From Dipteronia dyeriana (lineage: Eukaryota > Streptophyta > Magnoliopsida > Sapindales > Sapindaceae): a stretch of 64,000 nucleotides of DNA. The stretch spans positions 20,586,001 through 20,650,000 of the forward strand of contig CM065303.1 of assembly GCA_032871835.1 (NCBI GenBank). Reading direction: 5' to 3'. How positions within the stretch are numbered: the first letter of the stretch is position 1; every line of letters begins with the position of its first letter. Of the stretch, positions 12,136 through 23,162 are shown one piece after another. The notes under the pieces were generated by a model that was not told the origin of the DNA, searched no databases, and saw only the letters and a list, made by a program, of their open reading frames with translations. Made by a program: the position numbers and the translations under genes.

Positions 12136-14631
12136 TGTTAAATGCTCAAGGCTAACCTAGAGGGGGGGGGGGGGAATAGGTTAGACACCTTTTTCAACTC
12201 CTTTAGAAACAAACAAAAGTTTGTCCCTCTAGATTGCTTGTATCACAATAAATATATATATATATATATATATCAATTAAAGATACTTAATCAATATATA
12301 AAACATATAAATTGTGATACAAACAAGCAACCATAACATATACACAATTGATATTATAGTAAGGAAGTCAACTTACATATAAAGTTCTATCCATAGTATT
12401 CAAATAACAAATACCAATATAAGAGAGATAGGGATAGAGAAAAGTTGATATAAGATATAACGTGGTAAACCTCCAAAGAGGAAACATCCACGGGTTAGCA
12501 ACCATCGGTAAATAAAATCCACTAGTAGATAAGAAAAGTACAATCTTTCAAGTGACCCTTTCACCTAGAAACTACCCTCCTATCCTACTCATGAATATGG
12601 CACCCTCTTGCTCAACATTCTGAGGCCTCACACCTCTTGTCAAGATTTTATCGCTCACCCTTCCGGATCCTCATGACCCTAGGCAAGAATTCCTTGCTTG
12701 ACATTCCGAGGTCTCCCACCTCTTGTTAAGATTTCTAGGCTCAAAAACATAGATCTCACACCTATTGTCAATACTTCCTTCTCACAAGGCATCTAGGTGA
12801 CCATGAATTCAAAACGCAAACAAGCACGTAACATAGAATGTTATGATCAACACATCCTATGGATAATACTAGACATAAGCATGAATGCACATAACAAATT
12901 GTTGTCTAGTTTATCATGCATGTTTAATTCATCTAGATCATGTAAGATATGTTCAATATTAATTACAACCTAGATACATGCATAGATCTAAAACTTGAGT
13001 CACAAGTTATGTTCAATTAATACATAATCAAGTTTAAATCTCATATACCAAAAATATGCTAAAATCATGTGACAAAGTCATTTAGATTAAAGCAAGAGTT
13101 CTAAAGCATATTTTCTATTCATGGATTCAACAAAGTACATGAATAGCTCATAAGAACACAAACACATGTATTATTAGGAGAATTCGGTCAAAGAGAGCCT
13201 ATTATATGTGAGGAACTATTTATTATAAAATCAATCAATCAAGGATCATCAAATAGTCCTAGAATCAAAGCTAGCACAATACAATCCCAAATATGTGAAA
13301 ACATAGGCAAAACAAAACCTAACTCAACATGTGAGATTTCAATTGAAACTCAATCTAGATTTAAATGAGTTCAAAACTCAAATCAAAACTATCACAAGAC
13401 ACATATATATATTGAAGAAGAAAACCCAAGGCAATTGACCAAGTTTTAAAAGAAAACTTTGAGAGAAAATCAATACCTTAGTTGATTTGGTGCATTCCAG
13501 TTTTTATGAGATTAGACTCTAAGAACAGTAATAAAACTAACTCAAACCTTCAAAGAAAAGATGGAGAATGAATAGAAAAACACTCTCAACTTTGAATCAC
13601 TCAGAACGGAGTTTAAATGAAGAAGTTATGGTGTTTGAAAGGTGAGAAAATTTGAGAGAAAATTCTACACTCAAATTTTGATATCTTCTTGGAATGAAAT
13701 GTGAAAGGGAAGTGATATATAAAGGAGAGGGAAAGAATGTAAGTGAAATGACCAAAAGGGCATGAAGCACATCAAGTGACCTTGCTGCCCGAGATGGCGT
13801 GTGGGCATCTCAGGGCAGCAAGCCTTCTTGCTCGAGATGGCCACGCGCCATCTCGGGAAATAAGCACTTGATGCTTGCTTCTTTTCCATGAGCTCCCTTT
13901 GCGTTCTTCGACCGTTCTCCGGCCTTCGAACTCAAAATTTGAATCCGTTTATGGATTACAAACCGTAACTCTCTCACAAATATGGACATATAAGATACTC
14001 AACCCAAAAAATAAGAATTCGACTCGATATAAGAAGACGAAGACAATGTACGTACCATGAGTTGAAAGTGTAGTATCTGTTGACTTAGAACTTGAAATCA
14101 ATAGTATGAGTAACCGAAATGACCGGAACACAATCAAGAATGATTTAAGACTAAAATCAAGCTCAATATCCATGTTATACAAATATATACATATACAAAC
14201 ACAATTCACACTAGAATGCAAACTACATAGAAATAGTCTTCAATCATGCATTTTTCAAAACATGTTATTTTCATACCAATGCATGAGCATTCATCTTCAA
14301 GTGTGTGAATGTGTTATAAATGGGAAAAATGATACAGGGACACATATGTATGATTTGTGTGTGTGCCTTTAATGGTGCACAACTATACAAGGACTCAAAT
14401 GTATGAATTGTGTATGTGTGTGCCTTAAGTCTTGAAAGAGAAAGATAAGGTCTTAACATACCTTTGTAGAACCATATAACATCCTTTCTCTTTGAAGACT
14501 TTGTACTTGCTTTGACTAGTTGTTATTCCTTCTTTGAGGCTTGAATCATCATGAATCCTAGATAACTAAATCATTACAAGTAAACATCATTTTGATATGG
14601 AATAAATGTCAACATAATCTAAAACCTAACA
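12136..14631 (+). repeat. Possible LTR, TGTTA...TAACA, unpaired
   Basis: The left edge, TGTTAAATGCTCAAGGC, is followed by a CTAACCTAGAGGGGGG block of a kind often seen at the start of plant LTRs. The right edge CCTAACA gives a 5-base inverted end. No second LTR or matching target duplication was found with these limits. The interior has a plus-strand GATATATAAAGG TATA-like box at about 13714 and two hairpins at 13784-13855. Frames inside have no domain. This is a tentative call. Confidence 0.35.
13784..13855. repeat. Twin GC-rich hairpins
   Basis: The first arm pair is 13784-13796 with 13806-13819 (GCTGCCC-AGATG type, one bulge). The second is a perfect 8-bp stem CGAGATGG/CCATCTCG (13833-13840 and 13848-13855). 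The two hairpins share the CGAGATGG arm and look like a duplicated unit in an otherwise AT-rich region. The function is unknown. Confidence 0.7.
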
Positions 14632-14645
14632 AAGGAGACCCCTCA

Positions 14646-14720
14646 GCCGTAATCGGGAATCGAACACCGGGTCTTCTCGGGTGTCAATCCGAGATGTCCT
14701 TACCACTGAACGACTACAAC
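14646..14720 (-). tRNA. tRNA-like sequence, degenerate (probable tRNA pseudogene)
   Basis: On minus the 75 bases fold like a tRNA. The acceptor arms GTTGTAG and TTACGGC pair with several G-T wobbles. The D arm is GTTC/GGAC around AGTGGTAAG. The anticodon stem is TCTCGG/CCGAGA with an 8-base loop containing GAC. The T loop region holds GTTCGATT. The T stem is disrupted and both loops have extra bases, so it is unlikely to be functional. The body resembles plant tRNA-Asp/Glu, although GAC would read as Val. No CCA is encoded and there is no clear poly-T terminator. Confidence 0.5.
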
Positions 14721-14859
14721 ATTCTCTAATCTCATGAATGAATAACCCCATCAACAAAAGAGAGAGCTCTCTTATAATCTCTCTAAACTTCTTAGGATGG
14801 ATGGCTAAAATGAAAATCAGCATACCATACAACTATATGCATCAATGTTGATTGTTAAA

Positions 14860-16208
14860 CATAAAGAACATTCAATTGGATTAAAGGTTCATTCTCTTGA
14901 TTATGGCATTCACCAAAATCAGTTCATCACCCAAACCCAAGCCATAGGATGAGCAAGTGTGCCTTGAAACAAAGCCCACTAAGCACAAGAATAAAGAACC
15001 AAAGCCTAATCTAGCATGTGAATGCATATCAACCAAGCTTAACCCATTCTTTGGAGCTAAAAATCAAACACTTAAATCACTTTAAACATGGTATTTAGGC
15101 TTAATCATCAACATACAAACAATCATGGGAGACTAAATTACTCTACTCATAATCCCATTCATGAATACATATCAATTTTGGCCATCCACACACATGCATA
15201 TCATAATAAGATAGATATTAGGCTTAAATCAAATAATAAAACAAAACCCAAAGAATTTAAGAACAATAAATACATTTATTACACAAGTGTAGGTTCACAA
15301 TATCCCTAAATCTGTGATACACAATTAAGAAAACAAGAAATAAAAAGAGAATGAGTAAATAGAGATACAACCCTTAAAGAAAACTCCTCTAAGAGCTCAT
15401 TTCCATTCTTAGCTCTTTTTTGATCCAAGACCCCTCCTATCTCCTTTCAATCTACTCTTAATTGGGTGGATGAAGTGTATAAAGGGGTGGCAAAGGTGTA
15501 TGGTGAGCTCCCATGGAGGAAGAATCTCCATGGGAGCTTGAATCACTTCTTTCTTGGTGAAGAAGATAAAGAAGATGGAAGACAAGAGAGGTTTGGGCGT
15601 GAATGAGAGAGAAGAGAGGAGAAGAAGTCTCAAGAGAGGTAAGAAATGGGGGTATTTATAGTGCTTGGAAGTTAGGGCAAGACATTGGGGTGAAAAGATA
15701 AGAATACCCCTAAGAAAATGGCTGAAAAATAAATTCTGGACCATTACGCGGTACGCATCATTAGTGTACCACATATCACTTTTTGAGCTCTCTGACCATT
15801 TTTACTGTACGTCACGCCGTACACAATTTGGTCTCATGCGGTACGAACCGCGCAGCTCTTTGCACCGATACAAAAACAACCATAACTTCTTCCAGACACC
15901 TCAGAATCATGATCTGTAAAATGCTTTGGAAAGTAGACATCTGGGGCTTTTCAAAAATTAGGAATAAAAAATGTAGTTCAATTGGATAAGGGAGATATGG
16001 CATTCTAAAGATGGGTGTTCTGCACAAGTCATTCTATATTCTGTTCTTTAACCTCTAAAACTCTTCAATTAAGCTCCAATACCTTTCGTAGGGAATATGT
16101 ACCTACATAAGGATCACAAAAGACATTTTATACCAAAATCTGCTCGAATACAAGGATAAAAGCTAGGAAATAAGGACCTCAAAAGGTGTATAAATCGGTA
16201 CAATCACA
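14860..16208 (-). repeat. Possible minus-strand LTR fragment
   Basis: A minus-strand TATA box (CTATAAATA) lies at 15653-15661. A GC-rich stretch with repeated CGGTACG/CGTAC motifs lies at about 15740-15860 on its upstream side, the same layout as the LARD LTRs. The right edge near 16208 reads TGATTGTACCG on minus, a plausible LTR start. Its left edge and partner were not found. Frames here are not recognisable. Confidence 0.35.
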
Positions 16209-16934
16209 TATAGGCAACTTCAGAAATATAATTGTGTATATGATATTGGTGCATCACTTTTTACTTCATTTTATGGTTATATTTTCGCATTATATATATT
16301 CTGATGTGCTTGATATTTATTGTATGTAAATTTAAATCTTTATTATTGAATAAACAGGTACATTTAAAAAAAATTATAGTTAATCATTCATCAAATGTTC
16401 AGAAACATATTGAATTAATATCTAATACTAATTACAGACCATACCAATAATTCTGTTAATAAATATTGAAAATTATAAACTATTAGAAACCAACTATTAC
16501 ATCTCCCATCGATGAAAAAAATATAGAACATTTTTCTACCAAGAGTTTGGGTCTCTAAAGAACGATCTAAAATATTAATTTTACTAATTAGAGACGACAT
16601 AATTGGTAGCCAAATTGATGTATTTGTAACCAAGTTGCTTGCGTTGCGAAATAAAAAATCATAGACAACTATTTTTTGACTCTAAATGTCATACCCGATT
16701 GCTTTTATACAAATTGGAGACCAACTTTTAGGGAATTGGCTACAAAATAAATGGTTACAAATTATCGATATTTGGATATGACATTTCTATTTGATCGTTG
16801 TAGCTATTATGGGACGGGGATTTAGCTACCACCCTACGACCAAAATGATTTGGTAGCGAAATACCTTCCGTGTCGAAATGACTTGATTTGGAGACAAAGT
16901 AGATTCATCCCAGAATGTCATTTTTCTTGTAGTG
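16209..16934. other. CACTA-1 right subterminal region
   Basis: This AT-rich sequence leads to the right terminal repeat. Motifs GAGACGACATAATTGG and TAGCTACC match the left subterminal region in kind. There is no gene. Confidence 0.6.
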
Positions 16935-16937
16935 CAT

Positions 16938-17086
16938 CATCCACCAACTCAGCTCTATCATCCCATAAGTGCTCGCGCAACTAGTTTTGATCGAGAACCA
17001 CACTTGCAGTGTGTTTGTAGTGCGCGGGTCTGCACCCTCGCAGTTAGACCTGCGTAGTGAGGCTTGTTCCCCTTGATCAAGTTGGT
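16938..17086 (-). other. LARD-1 interior, part 2
   Basis: This short piece lies between CACTA-1 and the solo LTR and is locally GC-richer (GCGCGGGTCTGCACCC near 17017). There is no gene. It is placed in LARD-1 because the flanking target duplications close over it. Confidence 0.6.
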
Positions 17087-17091
17087 CTCTC

Positions 17092-18889
17092 TATTGGTGA
17101 TCAGGGTTGCAGAATGCACAACGCAAGGGTTTTAAATGTTTTTTATGCAATCTTAAACTACCCATTTGTACAGTGTAAATGAAATTAATGAGAAGGAGAT
17201 GAAACTATTTCGTACTAGCATTTGAAGGCTCATTTTTTCTTTTTCGATCTGCTTCCTGATTTGAACCACAAAATCTTCCTGGCTATGTTCCGCGATTGGT
17301 AACAATGTGTGGGTGTGTCACGGTACTTAAGAACAAAGAGGATGGAGAGAAATTGAAGACAACTTTTTTTTTTCTTTCTTTTCATTTTTCTCTCTTTTGT
17401 TCTACGCTAAAAATTGACTCTCAATTTTGAACATATGTCGTGTTGTTAGATTCCAAAAACATATATAATATATATTTTAAATTAAACTAATTAATCAAAT
17501 CTTTTAAGATATTTGATATCTTTAAAGATATTAATTAATTTTTGATTTTGATTTGAATTCAAACTCTTTATATTCAAATTTAAATATTTAATTTAATGAA
17601 AATAAAATAATCAAATTATCTTATCTTCGTTTAAAATTAAATATCAATCAACACTCTCCATCTAATGATTAATTACACAATTAAATAATCTCATTATTCA
17701 ATTAATTAATGAATAGACACGTGTCACTTTCATAACATAATTAATTGGAGAATCCAATTAATTAACCATGACCCTTATTACCTTAATCAATCGGGATAGC
17801 AAGAGGACCCAATGGACTCACGGTATTTTGAACTCCAATAATCCTTAGAAATAATTAATTAAACTCTTTAATTAATATTTCATAATTATTAACTTCGGTC
17901 TACTAAAAATCTGAAGCTACACTCTTTCAACTATAGATATTTTTACACAAACCAATACCTTTCGGCATTCATCGAAATAGCTATTACATATGGTATGATC
18001 CTCCACAAGTAGTTCATAATTACAGCTGGGTCATAATGTCTGTTATACCCCCTCTAATTGTATATTTCCATTAAGTACCAGTGATTCTCTAATAAACAGT
18101 AAATCCTACATTCCTTACGAAATTAGGATAACACTCATTATTCAAGCCCTGAATCAACTCTTAATGACACTACCATCTACTTCTTGCAAGAAGGAGTGAA
18201 TACTACTATTGTGTACAAACCTTCCCAGCCACAAGCCAAACTGTGATCCCAACATACAGATCATATTGATTAGGAACACAACTCCGACCTCACCCATGGT
18301 ATATCAAAGACCATGATCTAACCTGAAGGAGTTGATAAGATCCTCAAGATTAAGGTCACCCACATATAGCCATCATTAATCGATATATATGAATTTCGTC
18401 ATGAAACGGATCTTAGTGAGAGATTCATACAGATCGTGGCCTAGTCCTATATGATCACATCATACAAGTGCCTCAATTCTCATATCACCACATGAATTAT
18501 CCAGGATAAGATCACCGTACATTATGGAATGGACCGCTGTATAAACAACAAATAAAGTACCCAACTTTATTTGCTATCTATGAACTTTTAGATTGCTCGT
18601 TTCAAACTGAATCCATATGTATATGACATTCATATCCTCAGTTTGAAATCACATCCAGTAATCTTGGATGTTAAGTACACATGTTATGAACTTTTAGATT
18701 GCTCGTTTCAAACTGAATCCATATGTATATGACATTCATATCCTCAGTTTGAAATCACATCCAGTAATCTTGGATGTTAAGTACACATGTTATATAAAAG
18801 AATGAAACAATTTAAATGAATAAACTAATTCTTTTATTTATGTTCAATTCTCATTTAAAAATTTCAAGCTTTAGCACAAAAAGCCAACA
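17092..18889 (-). repeat. Solo LTR of the copia-1/copia-2 family
   Basis: It is homologous along its length to the LTRs of copia-1 and copia-2. On minus it starts TGTTGGCTTTTTG and ends CACCAATA. The 5-bp target duplication CTCTC is perfect at 17087-17091 and 18890-18894. No interior accompanies it, so it arose by recombination between two LTRs. It contains an exact tandem duplication (18579-18790). The terminal CA is CAATA rather than CAACA, as in the copia-1 LTR. Confidence 0.92.
18579..18790. repeat. 106-base exact tandem duplication in the solo LTR
   Basis: Two adjacent copies (18579-18684 and 18685-18790) appear identical. Other LTRs of the family have one diverged copy of the segment. 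Each unit includes an inverted pair, CAAACTGAATCCATATG against CATATCCTCAGTTTG. The identity points to a recent event compared with the age of the LTR. Confidence 0.95.
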
Positions 18890-18894
18890 CTCTC

Positions 18895-20414
18895 ATCCTC
18901 AAATTGTTGTTTTCTTGTGTTCTTCACTTCCTTGGCCTGCACACAGTCATTACTACCATCAATTATACTCGCCTTATTTCTCTATAAATAAATAAAAATC
19001 ACGGAAAACATAACTTAAACTTAAAAGAGATTGCATCAAAGATGTTCAATGTGATGGACTAAATGAGAGTCCATGCTCCACTAAGGGTGGTTTAATCAAG
19101 TTAGGGAATTCTTTCGTATTAGAAACTCAAATAAACTTAGGTTGTTCTTTTATCTTTTCCTTCCTTATATTTTTCACCAAATGAATTGGGTCTTTTCTCT
19201 CCCAAATTTTCTAACTTTATGTGGATTCTTCCAATTCTTAGCCCCTCCCCTGTTCTTATGTCTATGAAATTTATAAAATTTAGCTTTCACAAGCTTTTTC
19301 TTTGAACAAAAATAGTAAGTGGAAGTAGAGTAAGGAGAACTCCCTTTAATGGGTGGATATATGGTCTTTGTATGTGCTCCATTTGTAGTGACTTAGCCAA
19401 CTTCACCATTTTGTCTAATTCGACTTTATAGTTGCATTCCCTGACCTTCGCTATTTATAATGTTTCCTCCATCTTGCTGAGTGTTTCCTTCACTTTCTTT
19501 AAGACATTTGTTGTATGTTCCACTTCTGTGAGCAGCTTATTTGCCTTTCTAGAATGTTCTTCCTCAGATTCTTCTGATAATCTTTCATGCTCTTTCAACT
19601 TCTTCAAAACTGAATTTTTTTCAACCTTAAGGCATTCCGCTAACTTTCCCAAGTCCTTATTTTTAGATGAAAATTATTGTACTCCTTCTTAAGTGACTCA
19701 GTTTCAGCCTTGAGTGATTTGACTTCGAGTATGAGCATTTTATTTTCCTTTTTGAGCTCATCAACTGCTGCCCTTTCTAAGGCTACATTTCTTTCTAGCT
19801 TTTCCTATATGATCTGCATCCTCCTTTCATATTCTTCTCTCATTTCTTCTTTTTCGTTGGAAGTCTTCAACACTTTTTCTCTAAGTAAATCTCTATTTGT
19901 TCTCAACAGATCTAACTCCAACATCAATTTTGAATCCCTTTGATAGCTCTGTTTGGAGGTTTGGATGAGACTATTGAAGTTCTTCCCGGATATAGACTCA
20001 ATTGGATGGTCTGGCCAACTCGATGACATATATTCGTTGATATTCTGTTAGGTTGTAGGCTGCTTGACAAGATGATCTAAGTTCCTCACTTAGCTACTTG
20101 TAATACTCAAAATAACTCTTCACGACATCTTCAAGGGACATTCATTGGTTGGTCAGACGAAGAGAGGCAGCTCATGGGTGTTGACATCATTATAGTCCCA
20201 TGAGGCATCTATGTGAGACCTTCAATTTTGTTCATATGGATCATCAATAACCTCGTGTCTAGGCCCTGTGTTTTGCCTAAAGTAATCCATAAAACTTGAA
20301 ACAAAAGAAAAACAAGAATACCAAAAGAAGTGAAAAAAAAAACAAAAGAAAACTAAAACTATAAACAATTAAAACTAGCTAGACAACTAGGATTAGCCAC
20401 CTAGTTAACATCTT
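18895..20414 (-). other. LARD-1 interior, part 3 (leader and remnant)
   Basis: On minus this runs from the primer site into a non-coding leader rich in T, then a coiled-coil remnant, then AT-rich sequence up to the solo LTR. It carries no reverse transcriptase or integrase. Confidence 0.6.
19455..20029 (-). pseudogene. Coiled-coil protein remnant in LARD-1
   Basis: Two minus-strand frames (20029-19805 and 19652-19455) encode heptad-rich, highly charged sequence. The first includes LMLELDLLRTNRDLLREKV and NEKEEMREEYERRM. The second includes KKLKEHERLSEESEEE and TEVEHTTNVLKKVKETL. A stretch in between is also coiled-coil-like in the shifted frame, so one longer protein broken by frameshifts is likely. 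Coiled-coil blocks of this kind occur in Gag regions of some plant LTR elements and in host proteins. I do not recognise a specific family. No zinc knuckle was seen. It could be a captured host fragment or a Gag-like relic. Confidence 0.5.
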
Positions 20415-20432
20415 TCCCCTGCAGTAGCGCCA
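20415..20432 (-). other. Primer binding site of LARD-1
   Basis: On minus it reads TGGCGCTACTGCAGGGGA, two bases inside the 5' LTR. It is closer to the TGGCGCC consensus than the LARD-2 site. Confidence 0.82.
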
Positions 20433-20434
20433 TT

Positions 20435-21441
20435 TGACATGAACGTTTTTTGTCGTTAGAAATCATACGTCAAAAAAATTACTTATGAAACCACAACAAT
20501 GCCTCAAATGTTTACAAAACAAGTACAAAGGCAAGTTGGGTATCACCTACAGGGAAAAGGAAATCAAATGGCTAGAGCTAGTTAACTACTATCAAACTAA
20601 AACAAAACATAAAAAGGTAAAGATCAATGGTTGTTATGAAAAGTTAATAACTACAATGGAACTACAATTAGGCTACTTAATCTAACATGCAATTAGTGTT
20701 AATAAGAATACGAAAGTGAGGCATGATATGGGATGTGAATGCGGGAGCCAGTGCAATTCATACACGAATAGTGGGCAATCCATTCTTCAAGAATCGATTT
20801 GATTATTAAGGAATAATCTATCTTTATGAGTGACTTAAAGTCAATAACTCTCACTCGTGACTACTTGGTTGGATTTAGAATGATAGAGACTCTTTATCAC
20901 ATACATTCTCTACCACACAACTACTTGGTTGGTTTATGAGAGAATCCATCTTTGAGCATAGATAAATTCTAATGGTTATGAATGTCTTGGAAGGGCAAAT
21001 TCACAATCCACCCTTTTCCATCGAAGCTTAAATGCATAGGAAGGGCATATTTACTACACATCCATTCCATTCAATATATCTAGTTTTAATCACCGAAAAA
21101 TGTGTATCTAACTTGGCTTGCGAGAGGGCATATCTACCAAATCCAATAAGATATATATATATATATATTCCAATTTAAAACTCAAAATAGATTGATACTC
21201 AACAAGAACCAAGAGACGGCATACCAACTTAATTCAAGAGGTAATCAATTGCAATAAAAGATCGTTGAATGAAACTATATAATCAAATACTAAGACTATG
21301 GTGGAAAGCCAACAATCCATGAATTATTACATCAACTCCCATAAATGGGTTTAGCTACTCATAACAAATACAATAAAATAACAATGAGAAAAGAGATAGA
21401 GAAGACCCATGTAGAGATTCTCCTTCCTTCAAACTTCAATC
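20435..21441 (-). repeat. LARD-1 5' LTR, left fragment
   Basis: It starts TGACATGAACG and matches LARD-2 LTRs throughout. It is broken at CAATC (21437-21441) by copia-1 and resumes at 30203. A (TA)n run lies near 21148-21168. Confidence 0.9.
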
Positions 21442-23162
21442 TATTGGAACCTTGCACACTGGTCATGCAGCGGAAATAGGTTTTAAATTTTTTTATATAT
21501 AAATAGTAAACGATCTAGGACCTGGAAACTTGGGATCGCAAATTTTCAAAACTTATACATATAACATTATTACAGTACAAATATATATGTATATGCATGA
21601 AATTGAAATCAATAACCGGATGTAATATTAGAACCTTACAAACGTTTGGAGGCTCCATCACTTTACGATATACTCTTGGTATGTACAACGTAATCTTCCT
21701 TGCTATTTCCGAAACTGGTAACCGTATTTGGAAACGTCACTTAGTCAGGAATGTAGGAGGATGTAGAGAAAAGAAGAAACTATTTCTTCCAAGTGAAACA
21801 ACCTAGAACAATTCCAATTGTAATATATATATATATATATATTGCTTTTTTCTTTCGTTTCAACGGTGCACGACTGTACACAAAATTTTTTGTTTTTCAC
21901 TGTGCAACACTTGCACACACTCCACGACACACTCAATTAAATATTAAGTGTTTTTTGTTCTCTTTCATAAGTGTTGATTCCTTTTTCAAAATAGCAATAT
22001 ATATCTCATATAAATTTTTATTAACCATTTAAAAAACTGATGATATTTTTTATTTTAAAAACTTTTAAAAAATATCTCATATCTTTAAAAGATAATTAAA
22101 TATTAATTTTGAAATTAAACATTTTAAATTCAATTTCAAATATTTAATCTAAAAAAATAAAATAATCACATTATCTCATTCTATTTAAAATCAAATATCA
22201 ACTGACACCCTGCATTTAGTGATTAATAACGTAATTAAATAATCTTATTATTTCATTTATTTAATCATCATTATTCATTAATTAAATAATCTCATTATTC
22301 AATTAATTCACGAATAAATACATGTCACTTTCATAACACAGTTAATTGGACAATCCAATTAAGTATCTGTGACCCTTATTAGCTAAATTCATCGGGCTAC
22401 CAAGAGGACCTAATGGACCCACAGTATTTTGAGCTCCAATAATCCTCGGAATCATTAATTAAGTTCCTTAATTAATATTCCTTGATTATTAACTCCGTCG
22501 TTATTCTACTAAAAACCTGAAGCTGCACTCTCTCAACTGCAGACGTTTTTACACAGTCCGATACAACCCGGAGTCCATCAATATAGCTATTACATATGGT
22601 GTGATCCTCCACAGTAGTTCATAATTAGAGTTGGGTCATAATGTCCGTTATACCCCTCTAATTACACATATCCTTTAAGTACCATTGATTCTCTAATGAA
22701 CAATAAATCATATTTCCTTACGGAATTAAGAGAGTGCTCATATTGTTTAATCCCTAAATCAACCCTTAAAGGAACTACCATCTACTTCTCTCAAGAAGAA
22801 ATGGATTCCACTATTGTGTACAAACCTTCCTGGCCACAAGCCAAACCGTAATCCCAACATACGGAGCATATTGATCATGAATTGCATCCGACCTTACCCA
22901 AGATATATCAAAGACCACGATCTAACCTGAAGGAGTCGATAAGACACTCAGGATTCAATTCACCTACATATAGCCATCATTCGTTGATATATATGAATCT
23001 CATCGGTAAATGGATATTGGTGAGAGATTCATATAGATCATGACCCAGTTCTAGATGATCACATCATACAAGGTGCCTCCATTCCAATGTCTTCATATGA
23101 ATGATTCACGATAGAATCACCGTATATTACGGAATGGACCGCAGCTATAGAATAACCGCAAA

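Larger units (their letters stand above)
8877..16934. mobile_element. CACTA-1: CACTA-type DNA transposon without visible transposase
   Basis: The left end is CACTACAAGAAA (8877-8888) and the right end is its inverse, TTTCTTGTAGTG (16923-16934). The 3-bp target duplication CAT is perfect at 8874-8876 and 16935-16937. Both ends share subterminal motifs such as GAGACGACAYAATTRGT near 9001 and 16591. The 8-kb body shows no transposase frame. It contains a Harbinger-like MITE (9514-10286), retroelement-like sequence and a tRNA-like sequence. It is therefore a non-autonomous or gutted CACTA that acquired other repeats. It sits in LARD-1's interior. Confidence 0.88.

Noticed and set aside
14198..14202. 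AACAC after a CA, matching AACAC before 12136, as an alternative LTR right border
   Set aside because: A 5-base match in A/C-rich sequence is likely by chance, and the TAACA edge at 14631 mirrors TGTTA better. Left unresolved.
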